From Branchipolynoe longqiensis (lineage: Eukaryota; Annelida; Polychaeta; Phyllodocida; Polynoidae), in contig CM059202.1 of assembly GCA_030323885.1 (NCBI GenBank), positions 45,774,849-45,838,848 of the forward strand: 64,000 bases of DNA, written 5' to 3'. A program made the translations under genes and the position numbers. Shown one piece after another: positions 1 through 8,747 of the stretch (position 1 is the first letter of the stretch; the number at the start of each line of letters is the position of its first letter). The notes beneath the pieces were generated by a model. That model had not been told where the DNA came from, did no database searches, and was given only the letters and a program-made list of their open reading frames with translations.

Positions 1-33
1 CTCACCCTACCCATGCCTACCTGTCTATGCAGC
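1..33 (-). repeat. SINE-Q leader fragment (left flank of LINE insertion)
   Basis: Matches the reverse complement of the 99-bp SINE-Q leader seen in arrays further right (shared 'CCTACCTGTCTATG'). It continues at 546 after the LINE insertion, so the LINE split one leader copy. Confidence 0.75.
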
Positions 34-545
34 AGCTAAGGACCAAGTGGTCCTTAGCCGTTGCTGTATTGGCCACTCGTGGCTTACACATGCTTTTCTG
101 CTCAAGGGGGAACCTCCCCCTGAATGTATTTGGTGTCAGTACCTGCTGACACTCAAACACATTTGACTAAGTTGCGTTGATTTTTTGGGCCTGCGCCAAC
201 AATTCTACACTGCAGAGAGTATGCATGACCTTTTTACTAAGGTAAAACAGGAAAACATGTTAGCCTTTTTGAGGGCAGCTGGACTGTACCACCTCATATA
301 GTTTACTAAACAGATTCTATCAATTATTAATCAAACTTTTCTTTTTCTATGGGAATTTGTTTCCCTTGACCACAAATATATGATTGTGAGCTTTTTAATT
401 TAATGAGTGTCTATTGGCACATAATTGATTGTCTGCTTTTACATGTAAAAGCGATGGTTTGAACAAAAAACTAACATTTCTCGCCGTGAATATGGCCTAT
501 GCTGCCGACACGGCATAAAGCAACCACCAATCAATCAATCAATCA
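34..545 (+). mobile_element. 5'-truncated LINE 3' end with 11-bp target site duplication
   Basis: A 512-bp insertion flanked by the direct repeat GTCTATGCAGC at 23-33 and 546-556, both within a SINE-Q leader. It carries the end of a LINE open reading frame, about 240 bp of 3' UTR, and an (AATC)n tail after 'CGGCATAAAGCAACCACC'. 5' truncation, target duplication and a simple 3' repeat are the hallmarks of target-primed reverse transcription. Copies of the same 3' UTR end recur on the minus strand near 28697, 40775, 48356 and 61210. Confidence 0.85.
41..301 (+). pseudogene. LINE ORF2 C-terminal remnant
   Basis: Reading from 41 gives a peptide with 'CCIGHSWLTHAFLL', 'PPECIWC' and 'LTLKH'. This matches the usual C-terminal tail of Jockey/I-group non-LTR reverse transcriptases: an R-I-G-H-like motif, L-T-H, then paired Cys and an H before a final Cys. 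After a frame disruption near 160-200 the frame resumes with 'LFTKVKQENMLAFL' and ends at TAG 299-301. Only the last ~85 codons remain and no catalytic part is present, so it is a dead fragment. The clade is not resolved. Confidence 0.7.
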
Positions 546-600
546 GTCTATGCAGCTCCTTGCCTATGAGGGCAGTGCAGACTACTACAATTCTATCAGT
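546..600 (-). repeat. SINE-Q leader fragment (right flank)
   Basis: Continues the leader interrupted at 33 ('GTCTATGCAGCTCCTTGC', then 'AGTGCAGACTACTACA'). This is the reverse complement of the array unit 'TGTAGTAGTCTGCACT'. Confidence 0.75.
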
Positions 601-631
601 ATGGTGCCACACTCCATGTAGATGACACTGT

Positions 632-1075
632 ACGTGGTGGCCGAATCGATAGAGTGCAGGCTCCCTGTGCAGAAGGTCGGGAGTTCTAATCCCAGCCGAA
701 TCAAACCAATGACTTATAGAATTGATACTTGTCGCTTCCTAGCCTGGCGCGCAGCATTAATAGGATAGGGCAAGGACTTTCTTTCTTGAAGATTTCTTGA
801 AGATTTATACTGCCTATCATGGATAAGTCTGAATAGACTTGTTTTCACCATTAGACAGTTTGTCGATAGAAATCCCGAGCCTACACTTTTACCGACCCGA
901 GGGATTTTTAACCTCCCACACCACATAGACATGGTATGAGAGCAACTGGCCTTTGATGACGCTGTAAGTTATACACAGCGGTGGAAATCCAAATTGGCAG
1001 AGGTGGGGGCATGGGGGAATTGGTTAGCTCAGTGTCAGGATAATGTGACTGAGTGGGATATCGGCCATCTCGTTG
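632..1075 (+). mobile_element. SINE-A copy, split by a nested SINE-B
   Basis: The tRNA-like head starts 'CGTGGTGGCCGAATCGATAG' and has a B-box-like 'GGGAGTTCTAATCCC'. The body 'AAACCAATGACTTATAGAAT' runs to about 778. It resumes near 1018 with 'TTGGTTAGCTCAGTGTCAGG' and stops near 1070, so the V-shaped tail is missing. The interruption falls exactly between 'CAAGGACT' and 'GGTTAGCTCAG' of the family sequence, so SINE-B came later. Confidence 0.8.
779..1016 (-). mobile_element. SINE-B copy nested in SINE-A, 5'-truncated
   Basis: Read on the minus strand it begins inside the B-box region ('CCCCCATGCCCCCACC') and continues through 'CCACCGCTGTGTATAACTT', 'CATGTCTATGTGGTGTGGGA' and 'GGTAAAAGTGTAGGCTCGGG' to a short 'CTTCAAGAAA' tail. 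The first ~90 bp (A box) present in the copies at 10910 and 47540 are absent. Confidence 0.8.
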
Positions 1076-1124
1076 GGGAAAAAAAGAAGTATAATCAGTG
1101 AACAGCTGTTTTCTCTCTGTCGTT

Positions 1125-1547
1125 GAAATAATTAATACCAGTGATAATGATGATAATGTGAATTCAATATAACGTTCTTACTGTTAAGTAATTACATAGT
1201 GGTGGTGATAATATATTAAATTAAATAGAACATCCTTACTGTTGAGTAATTAAAACCACAGCGATAATGATGATGATAATGTTAATTAAATAGAGCATCC
1301 TTGCTGTTGAGAAATTAATGCTTCCATGATAATGATGATAATGTAAATTTGATAAAGTGACCTTACTGTTAAGTAATTAATACCACAGTGATAATGATAA
1401 TGTGTTAAGTAAGGCGATAGTGGTGGTGATAACTTAAATTAAATAGAGTGTGTGTACTGTTGAGTAATTAATACCAGGGATAATGATGATAATGTGGATC
1501 AAATAGAACGTTGTTATTGCTAAGTAATTAATACCAGGTATAATGAT
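1125..1547. repeat. 60-bp minisatellite, left arm (degenerate)
   Basis: Irregular repeats of 'AAGTAATTAATACCA..GATAATGATGATAATG', with many indels and altered spacing. This is the same array that continues, far more regularly, at 7130-7735. The Ngaro element was inserted between the two arms. Confidence 0.8.
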
Positions 1548-1676
1548 AATTATAACTCAGGACACAAATAGTTTAATGTGGGTATTTTTAATTCGTTTAT
1601 GATTTTTACATTGTCAGATGTTATTCTTGTTACGGATAATAGTTCATGAGTCAGGGTAATGTTTGAGCGCTCAACC
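1548..1676 (-). repeat. Ngaro terminal repeat B2
   Basis: 129 bp, differing from B1 (1932-2060) at a single base (T versus C in 'GTT/CGAGCGCTCAACC'). Contains the palindrome GAGCGCTC. Its outer edge (AAT at 1548-1550) abuts the minisatellite. Confidence 0.92.
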
Positions 1677-1705
1677 TTGTTCTTGCAGATGGGTGGGTGG
1701 GATGG

Positions 1706-1934
1706 CTGAGTAAATCGGGCGGAGACTCGCAGCAACCACGCGGCAGGTTCGGGTTCACTGGCGGAAGTGAGCTGCTCCGGTCTCTGGCGTGGTGCCAGCC
1801 CGAGCCGCTAGGCGGGTGCGCGGTTGTCGCCCAGTATACAGTATAGGTGGCGCCACCGTCCCATAGAGTTTAGTGGTTAAGATTATAGGTCCTGAGCTCC
1901 AAATTACCCATGTTGCCACCGCAACATGAACAAT
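1706..1934 (-). repeat. Ngaro internal repeat A2
   Basis: Near-identical to A1 (6903-7129); the differences are a 2-bp 'CA' insertion in 'CAGTATACAGTATAGG' and one A/G change. It adjoins B1 directly and shares AAT at 1932-1934. This B1/A2 joint has the sequence expected if the element's two ends were joined in a circle. Confidence 0.92.
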
Positions 1935-2060
1935 TATAACTCAGGACACAAATAGTTTAATGTGGGTATTTTTAATTCGTTTATGATTTTTACATTGTCA
2001 GATGTTATTCTTGTTACGGATAATAGTTCATGAGTCAGGGTAATGTTCGAGCGCTCAACC
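1932..2060 (-). repeat. Ngaro internal repeat B1
   Basis: 129-bp copy of B2. The recombinase stop codon (TGA, complement of 2055-2057) lies inside it, so the reading frame runs a few codons into the repeat. Confidence 0.92.
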
Positions 2061-3089
2061 AAAGGTAGTGGAGAGCGTGAAGGGGCATGCCCTGATGGCG
2101 TCGCGTGGCACGTACTGGTGCACTGCCGTTGTGGTCCAGGTGCCGAGTGTCTGGATGTCGTCCAGTGTGGCGCCGAGGGCGGCGCACGCCTGTGCGCCGC
2201 CTCGACGCAGGCTGTGCAGGGTCACGGTGCGTGGTGCAGGGTGGCCACATGATGCAAGTGCGAGGCGTATGGTAGCCAGCAGGGCATTGGGGTGCAGGGG
2301 CATGCCCGATGTGGTGACGAATGCTGGACCTTGCATGTGCAGGGCGGTGTGTTTGGCGTAGTCGATCCAGGCGGCCACCGGACAGAAGGGTGACCCGGGT
2401 ATCGCCGGGACGGCAATGTCGATGTGTTCGCCAGGTCTCCAGCGGGTTTTTGTAGATGCCACATGGATGTTGATGCCCTCGGGGGTTATGGTGACGTCGC
2501 TTGCTCGCAGTGCGTGTCTGCTCGTCGTGGGGTCGTTGGACTCGAGCAGGTTGGATTGCCTGAGTATCGTGAAGTATGCCAGGAGTGTGGCCGCCTTCAG
2601 AACACGTCCGTTCGGTCCGGCGCGGGAGAAGAATTCGACAATGTTCTTTATGTCGCGCGGCGTGACGGGCGGGGCCTGTGTCGGCACGTGATGTGATGTT
2701 CTATGTATGCCTCTTTTCATGAGTCCTACGGGGTATGTGTCAAATGCGTCGTGTGAGCCTCCAACCGCCCGCACCCATGTGCGTGCGCCGCTGAGGTAGT
2801 TGAGTACTGCGCCGGGCGTTTTAAGCACGTCCGATAGGTGGAGTATGTAGGACAGTATTATATACTGGGTCGGGCGCGATGGTCGGGCTCCGTGCTGGGT
2901 GAGGTATGCGATATACGTTGACACCTGTCGGTTCTTGTTTTGCCAGGTTCCTGGGGCTAGCCCGTCATGGATCTTCTTCATGAGCCGCTCGTGGTGGTGG
3001 TCGGAGAAACCTGGGGATGAGAGGCAAGGTGTTATGGGAGGAAGAGCCAGGTTATAGCCCGGGGGTGAGTATGTGGTCGAAGTCGACAT
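2055..3089 (-). CDS. Tyrosine recombinase (integrase) of the Ngaro element
   Basis: A 344-codon frame. It would recombine a circular element copy into the chromosome without making a target duplication. The N-terminal ~130 residues look like a SAM-like/core-binding region ('TWQNKNRQVSTYIAYL'). The catalytic half shows box I Arg in 'FTILRQSNLL', the H-x-x-R motif 'LHSLRRGGA', a Trp in 'LGTWTT' and the nucleophile Tyr in 'AVHQYVP', all correctly ordered and spaced. The length suits the family. It starts 38 nt before the RNase H frame ends, in a different frame, and ends inside repeat B1. The frame is intact and could be active. That it acts on the AAT-bearing ends is an inference from the junctions. 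Confidence 0.88.
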   Translation of the reverse strand: MSTSTTYSPPGYNLALPPITPCLSSPGFSDHHHERLMKKIHDGLAPGTWQNKNRQVSTYIAYLTQHGARPSRPTQYIILSYILHLSDVLKTPGAVLNYLSGARTWVRAVGGSHDAFDTYPVGLMKRGIHRTSHHVPTQAPPVTPRDIKNIVEFFSRAGPNGRVLKAATLLAYFTILRQSNLLESNDPTTSRHALRASDVTITPEGINIHVASTKTRWRPGEHIDIAVPAIPGSPFCPVAAWIDYAKHTALHMQGPAFVTTSGMPLHPNALLATIRLALASCGHPAPRTVTLHSLRRGGAQACAALGATLDDIQTLGTWTTTAVHQYVPRDAIRACPFTLSTTFG

Positions 3090-3932
3090 GGACCTGTATT
3101 AGGCCGCGCTGTGCCAGCATGGCTTGGGCTGTTCGGCGAGCCGAGTAGTCGTTGTGGCGCCTGCTTAGCGCGTCTGCGAGCACAATATCTTTTCCGGGCT
3201 TGTGGTGGATCTGTATTTCTGTGCTCATTGTGGCCTCCATGAGCCAGATCTCCCTAGCACACGCCGTGAGCACCGGGTCACGGCCTTTTCCCTCCGTCAT
3301 CACGTGTTGTGACGCCGAGTTGTCAGTGCTGACGTGTATGGTGTGCTGGTGTGGCCTGAGGGGGAGGAGCGCCCTGATTGCGGCGACCAAGTTTAATGCC
3401 TCGAGTTGTGCGATGGTCATGCTTTTTCTCGTGACCGTTTCGGGGTAGCGTTCGGCGTAGTAGTGGGTAGTCGAGTGGGCTCCGGCTCCGGTCAGAGATG
3501 AGTGGCATTCTATGCGCCATTCATCTTTGGGGTTTGGGTGTAGTAGCACATACCCGTTGAAGGCCTCTGCGAGTGTATTGAACCATGCGATGTCCTGGAG
3601 CATCTCTTCCGGCACGGTGTGCTTGCCGTTCATGGGTGCGTTTCTGAGTGCTTCGAGGATCCTGGAGGTGAATCTCCTTGCAGGCCTGACGCACTTCGCG
3701 ACATGCTGTAGCCTGCCCACTAGTCTCTGTATGTCTTTTCGGGATGCCTTCCGCCCGACCGTCCACATGCGGCACTCGGTTAGGACCTCGGCGAGCTTCT
3801 CGTCTGGTATCCTGACCCACATTCGATCGGTGTTGATCGCGAAGCCCAGCCATTCGAGCTGTGTCGTTGGTGGCACGCATTTCTGTGGGGAGAGCTCCAG
3901 GCCCAGTGTGTGTGCGGTGTGCATTAGGTCTT
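3052..3932 (-). CDS. RNase H domain of Ngaro pol
   Basis: About 290 codons, directly continuing the RT after a frame change. The beginning ('LGLELSPQKC', 'QLEWLGFAI') is the RT thumb/connection typical of DIRS-order elements. The RNase H part has Glu in 'MTIAQLEALNLV', Asp in 'HVSTDNSAS' and Asp in 'LADALSRR'. The position where the family usually has Asp (a 'TDAS..G.G'-like strand) reads 'IECHSSLTGAGA', so the first catalytic Asp appears replaced by His. That is either a divergent active site or an inactivating change. The start is uncertain because translation probably enters from the RT. Confidence 0.8.
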
Positions 3933-4543
3933 CATATGCATGTGCCGCCTGGTGTTGCAGCGGCCCCGACGAAATCGTCGAGGTAGCATAGTATGTGGTG
4001 CCCCTTCTTCCTCATCAAGTGAACCACTGCGTTTGTGGTTCTGGCGCACGCCATTGAGGACGTCCTACACCCGAACGGCGGTGCCGCGTCGATGTAGTAG
4101 TGTCCCTTGTAGAGTATGCCGAGGAGTGGGGTTGATAGCGGGCAGGTGCGCAGCTGTCTGTACGCCCTTGCAAGGTCGGCGCTCCAGATGTATGAGCCGG
4201 GGCCAAGTCTTGTCACCTCCTGTGCCAGGTCGAGCATGCCCGGTAGAGTGTATGCCATGGGGGCACCTTGGTACTGTGCCCTCCTTATGCCCGCGTTCAC
4301 ACTAGCCTTGCCGGGGTATGAGAGGTCGACGACCACTCTCCTCGCCTCCGAGTTTCGCTTGGGTCTGGTCATCATTGGGCTGACCTGTGTCCACGGCTTG
4401 AATGGGGGTCTGGTGAATGGGCCTATGAGGGCGCCGTGCTCGACCTCTTTCCGCACGTAGTCGGCAATGTGAATGTCGTGTGCGGGGTCCTTGGTGTGGT
4501 TGGCGGTGGCCGGGACCGGTGGTAGTGGCGCCGTGTAGTCCAC
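3932..4543 (-). CDS. Reverse transcriptase domain of Ngaro pol
   Basis: About 204 codons covering the fingers and palm. The frame includes 'EVEHGALIGPFTRPPFKPW', 'RRVVVDLSYPGKASVN', motif A 'SADLARAYRQLR', 'APPFGCRTSSMACART' (motif B region) and motif C 'CYLDDFVG' with the YxDD catalytic pair. The DIRS/Ngaro signature 'GPF..PPF' is visible. The frame shifts by one base at both ends: near 4545 from the upstream pol frame, and near 3930 into RNase H. The first codon given is GTG, so this is a domain boundary and not an independent start. Confidence 0.85.
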   Translation of the reverse strand: MDYTAPLPPVPATANHTKDPAHDIHIADYVRKEVEHGALIGPFTRPPFKPWTQVSPMMTRPKRNSEARRVVVDLSYPGKASVNAGIRRAQYQGAPMAYTLPGMLDLAQEVTRLGPGSYIWSADLARAYRQLRTCPLSTPLLGILYKGHYYIDAAPPFGCRTSSMACARTTNAVVHLMRKKGHHILCYLDDFVGAAATPGGTCI

Positions 4544-4544
4544 C

Positions 4545-5345
4545 GTGATAGTCTTTCAGTAGGTGGCGCCATGCAGGTATGTTCAATCCCAACGGGACGG
4601 GAATGCGCATCCCCATGTAGTTAGGCAGGGCACATCGCCGGACAGCGTCGTACAGCCTCATGTACGGAGTATTGTTGGTCCAGAGTGCTGGTATGGTGTA
4701 TGGCCAGATCTCGTGTAGTGTGGATCTGTATGCCGTGGGTGTGAGGGGTGGGTTGTATGGCGCGGCAGCTTCGTCTCCATTCTCGCCGAGTATGGTTTCA
4801 ATGTCGTCCGGCTGCTGGTGCCGCAGTAGGCCATCGGTTTGTGTGGGATCTGTGTTGGTGATTTGGCCGTGGCCACGGATCGCTATCGGGGCGACGGGTG
4901 TTGGGTTCGGGTGGGAATGTGCTTCCGTCGGTGTGGCGTCTGTGCGGTGGCCGTGCGTGCTGTTCGCTGTGAGTGGCATGACGGTGGTGCATGGGCGGGT
5001 TGGGTGTGGTTGCATTGCGCTGCGGGTCTGGTGGTAGGCAGCGTGTGTTGTGTTGGTTTGTTGTTGTTGTACGCTGGTGCCTATGTCCTCAGACACGTGT
5101 TCCATCCGACCGCTCGTGTGTGTTTGTTTACATCTCGTGTCGGTCGGGGTGGCTCCGCGTGCATGGCCGTGTGCCGTGTGTTCATCTGCAGTGGCGCCAC
5201 CTTGTGTGTAGCGGTGGGTGGGGGTGGGGGCGTGGCATGGGTCGCGTCCGTTGTGTGGTATCACACCAGACGCACGTGGTTGTGGCTCCAGTGCGGTGGC
5301 GCCACCTTCCGCCACCGGGCGGGAGCCAGCGTGTGTGGCTTCCAT
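4545..5345 (-). CDS. Ngaro pol N-terminal region
   Basis: ATG at 5345. The first ~180 residues are Thr/His/Pro-rich low complexity ('TTHAAYHQTRSAMQPHPT'-like). Then follows a folded stretch, 'YDAVRRCALPNYMGMRIPVP' and 'LNIPAWRHLLKDYHGG', which is the usual lead-in to the RT of DIRS-order elements. The open frame continues to 4302, but after ~4545 the RT sequence is carried in another frame, so only 5345-4545 is taken as meaningful. It starts 156 bp after the gag stop. Domain function in the Thr/His-rich part is unknown. Confidence 0.65.
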
Positions 5346-5500
5346 GGTGGGAGGGTGTTCAGTGTGTGTAAGTAGGTCAGTGTTGTTTTGGTTTTCTTGT
5401 CTGTGCGTTGTTTTCGGCGTGCCGTCTGGGTACGCGCCGGCAGCTGAATTGTGTGCGGAGTCCTTGCCATCGCCAGTCGGTTCAACGGGTCGGCCGCCTT

Positions 5501-6892
5501 CTAAAAATCCGCCTTGTTAGCCGATTTTTCTGCACCATTCTTCCGGTCAAAGAATCTCCTCTTGTTTTGGCATTCTTTTTCAGGGTGTGGGTTCGCCTTT
5601 GCATATTTTGTGGCACACCATGCACAGAGGTGGCATTTTCGGTCTGGTTGTATCCCATGCGAGGTGGTGAAGCCACACTCCTCCGCCCAGTTCCATTTGG
5701 AGCACGGCTTTCCATCAGTTTCTTTGTTATATACTGGTCGGACATAGTCGGATCTGTCCGATCGGCTCGTGGTGTTGTCGTGTTTCCGTGCCGTGTTGTC
5801 TTCGGCATTGGTACGGTTTGGCTTCTTTCCGTCGAGGCGCGTGCCCTCCACGCACGCGTCTCGTTGTATGTCTTTGATTGCGTATTGGTCTGCCCAGCCG
5901 TGCGGCAGCCGGCCATCAGCGATCATGGTAAATACGCCCTCCGACCAGCGTCGGCATGTTGGCCAGTCGTATAGCGTTGCCATTGACGCTAGTTGCAGCT
6001 GATGGTCTATGAGAGGTTCTCTCCAGCTCGTTGGCATCGCCTGATCCTTCATCATGCGGCACAGCGCGGCCACATACTCAGCCCATGTCGCCTGGTCGAG
6101 TCCGATTTTTGTGCTCCGATGGCCTCGGATCACATATCTATGGGGTGCTATCACATTATTACCTCGTTTGTCTCCTAACGCGGTGCCAGCTGCCGCCAGC
6201 AGTTCGTTCACTACGTCACTGCGGTCATTATCCTCCTGGTCGCCCGTTGACGCGATATCATAGAATGGGTTCCGGGACGTTGCTCGATCACGAGCAATGG
6301 CAGCAGGGGTGCGGAATGGGTTTACGAATGGAACAAACTCACGTTTTTTGGTGTCGTCCCTTGGAGTCGCGTAGTAGTATTGCTCAGGGCGTGTGTCCGT
6401 CATGGTGTAGCCGCCGCTGTGTCGTGTGCGGCTGCCACTGCGGGTCCTCCTCCTACCATTAGGTGACCGGTGTCTGCTGCTGCTGGCAGCCGGCCTCGTG
6501 GTCTGTTGACGTGTCTCGTGGCCGCCATCTTGGAATTCCGCACGCGGCGTGCTGCTTCGTCGCTTTTTTGGCGCCGATCGCTCGATGTCGTCGAGGCGTT
6601 CGGTCATCCTACCCAGTTTGTCATCCATCCTCTCCTGGAATCCATTAAACGCCTCCAGGAGTGCCGATGTGTCGGATTTCCTCCGTTTATCACTGGGCCC
6701 GGCTGGGCTGTCACTTGGGCGTGCGCCCGCGTGTCGCTCCTCGATGCGAGTAGATCTCGACTGTGTTTTGTTAGTTGTTTTTTCGTGCAGGACTACTGAT
6801 TTTTGTCGTCCGCGCGATTTTTTCACCGTCGTAGGGGCAGGTGGTGTTGGTGGTGTATCCTCCTTTTGGCGTTTATTGCGTGTTGACGGCAT
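5501..6892 (-). CDS. Gag-like protein of the Ngaro element
   Basis: The start chosen is ATG at 6892 ('MPSTRNKRQKEDT'), the first Met downstream of repeat A1. The frame is open 74 codons further upstream but that part overlaps the terminal repeat. The product is ~463 residues. The first ~200 are Lys/Arg/Ser/Pro-rich, with a short amphipathic stretch 'NGFQERMDDKLGRMTERLDD' that could form a coiled coil. A central globular part ('TWAEYVAALCRMMKDQAMP') follows. A Cys/His cluster near the C-terminus ('CSKWNWAEECGF', 'CHLCAWCATKY', 'HPEKEC') resembles the zinc-binding tail of DIRS/Ngaro gag proteins. It probably packages the RNA. The frame is uninterrupted. Confidence 0.8.
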   Translation of the reverse strand: MPSTRNKRQKEDTPPTPPAPTTVKKSRGRQKSVVLHEKTTNKTQSRSTRIEERHAGARPSDSPAGPSDKRRKSDTSALLEAFNGFQERMDDKLGRMTERLDDIERSAPKKRRSSTPRAEFQDGGHETRQQTTRPAASSSRHRSPNGRRRTRSGSRTRHSGGYTMTDTRPEQYYYATPRDDTKKREFVPFVNPFRTPAAIARDRATSRNPFYDIASTGDQEDNDRSDVVNELLAAAGTALGDKRGNNVIAPHRYVIRGHRSTKIGLDQATWAEYVAALCRMMKDQAMPTSWREPLIDHQLQLASMATLYDWPTCRRWSEGVFTMIADGRLPHGWADQYAIKDIQRDACVEGTRLDGKKPNRTNAEDNTARKHDNTTSRSDRSDYVRPVYNKETDGKPCSKWNWAEECGFTTSHGIQPDRKCHLCAWCATKYAKANPHPEKECQNKRRFFDRKNGAEKSANKADF

Positions 6893-6902
6893 TCTGTACG
6901 TA

Positions 6903-7129
6903 CTGAGTAAATCGGGCGGAGACTCGCAGCAACCACGCGGCAGGTTCGGGTTCACTGGCGGAAGTGAGCTGCTCCGGTCTCTGGCGTGGTGCCAGCCCGA
7001 GCCGCTAGGCGGGTGCGCGGTTGTCGCCCAGTATAGTATAGGTGGCGCCACCGTCCCATAGAGTTTAGTGGTTAAGGTTATAGGTCCTGAGCTCCAAATT
7101 ACCCATGTTGCCACCGCAACATGAACAAT
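6903..7129 (-). repeat. Ngaro terminal repeat A1 (5' end)
   Basis: 227-bp repeat forming the 5' end and probably the leader/promoter of the element. Contains the palindrome GGTGGCGCCACC. Its outer edge AAT at 7127-7129 meets minisatellite sequence ('GTGGATTAAATAGAGCG'). Confidence 0.9.
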
Positions 7130-7738
7130 GTGGATTAAATAGAGCGTTGTTATTGCTAAGTAATTAATACCAGGGATAATGATGATAATGTGGATTAAAT
7201 AAGAGTGTTGTTATTGCTAAGTAATTAATGCCAGGGATAATGATGATAATGTGGATTAAATAGAGCGTTGTTATTGCTAAATAATTAATACCAGGGATAA
7301 TGATGATAATGTGGATTAAATAGAGCATTGTTATTGCTAAGTAATTAATACCAGGGATAATGATGATAATGTGGATTAAATAGAGCGTTGTTATTGCTAA
7401 GTAATTAATACCAGGGATAATGATGATAATGTGGATTAAATAGAGCATTGTTATTGCTAAGTAATTAATACCAGAGATAATGATGATAATGTGGATTAAA
7501 TAGAGCGTTGTTATTGCTAAGTAATTAATACCAGAGATAATGATGATAATGTGGATACAATAGAGCGTTGTTATTGCTAAGTAATTAATACCAGAGATAA
7601 TGTGGATAAAATAGAGCGTTGTTATTGCTAAGTAATTAATACCAGGGATAATGATGATAATGTGGATTAAATAGAGCGTTGTTATTGCTAAGTAATTAAT
7701 ACCAGAGATAGTGATGATAATGTGGATTAAATAGTGCA
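7130..7738. repeat. 60-bp minisatellite, right arm (homogeneous)
   Basis: About ten head-to-tail units of ~60 bp, each with 'GTGGATTAAATAGAGCGTTG', 'TTATTGCTAAGTAATTAATA' and 'CCAGGGATAATGATGATAAT'. Differences are single bases (G/A) plus one shortened unit near 7596. The minus-strand open frame reflects the unit length being a multiple of three, not a gene. Confidence 0.92.
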
Positions 7739-8293
7739 CTTGCAAGAGCCCTTATAAGGCACTGTACAATAAAGCCACAATATAACTTATTTACAACCCA
7801 GCTAAATGACAACTTTGACGGCTGGAGAAACTTTATTTACCAATAAAAGCGGACTGAGGTTAGTCTGGGGGACAGATTCCAATACTTCCAAGAGACGCTG
7901 CTTTTCTTACCGCCTCTCGCAACTTATTCCATCAAGTGGGACCTGGCACACAGAAGGTGCAATAGGGGTGTGATTCGAGTCGGGATGCAGCGACATGTAA
8001 TAATATCTGACTGAAAGATCTGAGAGGCCGGCATGGCTTTCAAAGTGAATAAGGGGCAAGAGATTGCGGAAGTGTCCTGGTGCCTTGGGAATCCGCTATA
8101 TATGGTGTCATATTGTGGGATCCCCGCTCTGGAGTTAGTTGTGTGTGAAAGCAAACAAAGCGCTACTTGACACAATTAAATTTGACACACTCATAGACTT
8201 CTGTTCTAACGCGCAATTTAATGCGTTGATGGAATCCCCCTAATTCACTCACATCCGGTTTGAGTTTATAGGCATAACACTTTGCACGTTGAT
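7739..8293. other. Unassigned sequence, no gene recognised
   Basis: Mixed-composition DNA without a supported ORF. The short minus-strand frames (61-83 codons) show no recognisable motif. 'ACAATAAAGCC' and 'CCAATAAAAGCGG' resemble poly(A)-signal-bearing 3' UTR, possibly of an old LINE, but I cannot assign it. Confidence 0.4.
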
Positions 8294-8747
8294 CGGGGAT
8301 GAAAGAAAGATCTCTGCAATTTTGCGGCTTTCCACAATTTTTTATATTCACTGATTAAAGTTCACAAAATGCCTGGGAATCAGGATATATATATATGACA
8401 GCAATTGATTAGTCTGAATCCTGTTCTTCTATAACCTTAGGTGTTGCTTGAACATAAAACCCAAACAAGAAAGCATTAGTCATGGCTGATAATATAGTCA
8501 TAACACGAGAGAGTTAAAACCTGACTTCCGGTATTTTTCCACAATTTCCTGACTCTGCTAATCCCATAGGGGAAAATCTGCGTGTTCACGCAAATTCACC
8601 GTTGCTGTTTGGTGGCGCCAAGGTCTCAGCCTAATTTCTGCATATATTTTTTTGCTGCCGTGGTTTAGTTCTGCCAGATCCAACTAGGTGACACCAAGAT
8701 CCCTGCCTGATTTGCGCATTTTTCACCGGAGACCATTTTCATCCCTG
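8294..8747 (+). mobile_element. E1: hAT-like MITE of the CAGGGATGAAAG family
   Basis: Left end 'CGGGGATGAAAGA', right end 'CCATTTTCATCCCTG', 454 bp. It shares the internal landmarks of E2/E3: 'ATATATATATGACAGCAATT', 'CCTTAGGTGTTGCTTGAACA', 'CTGACTTCCGG' and 'CTCTGCTAATCCCATAGG'. No coding capacity and no clear target duplication. Confidence 0.7.

Larger units (their letters stand above)
1548..7129 (-). mobile_element. Ngaro-type tyrosine-recombinase retrotransposon, nearly intact
   Basis: On the minus strand the order is A1 repeat (7129-6903), gag (6892-5501), pol N-region and RT, RNase H, tyrosine recombinase (YR) ending at 2055, B1 repeat (2060-1932), A2 repeat (1934-1706), a 29-bp spacer, B2 repeat (1676-1548). 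Split direct repeats A1..B1-A2-B2 with RT-RH-YR are the defining layout of Ngaro-like elements in the DIRS order; DIRS-1 itself has inverted ends. There is no target site duplication, as expected for recombinase-mediated insertion. A1 and A2 differ by only two small changes and B1 and B2 by one, so the insertion looks recent. No hydrolase (SGNH) or methyltransferase ORF is seen. Confidence 0.9.

Noticed and set aside
2035..7061. Plus-strand open frames across the Ngaro element
   Set aside because: They are antisense shadows in a GC-rich coding region. All recognisable domains are on the minus strand.
7164..7745. A 193-codon Ile/Tyr-rich frame
   Set aside because: 20-residue repeats from the 60-bp minisatellite.
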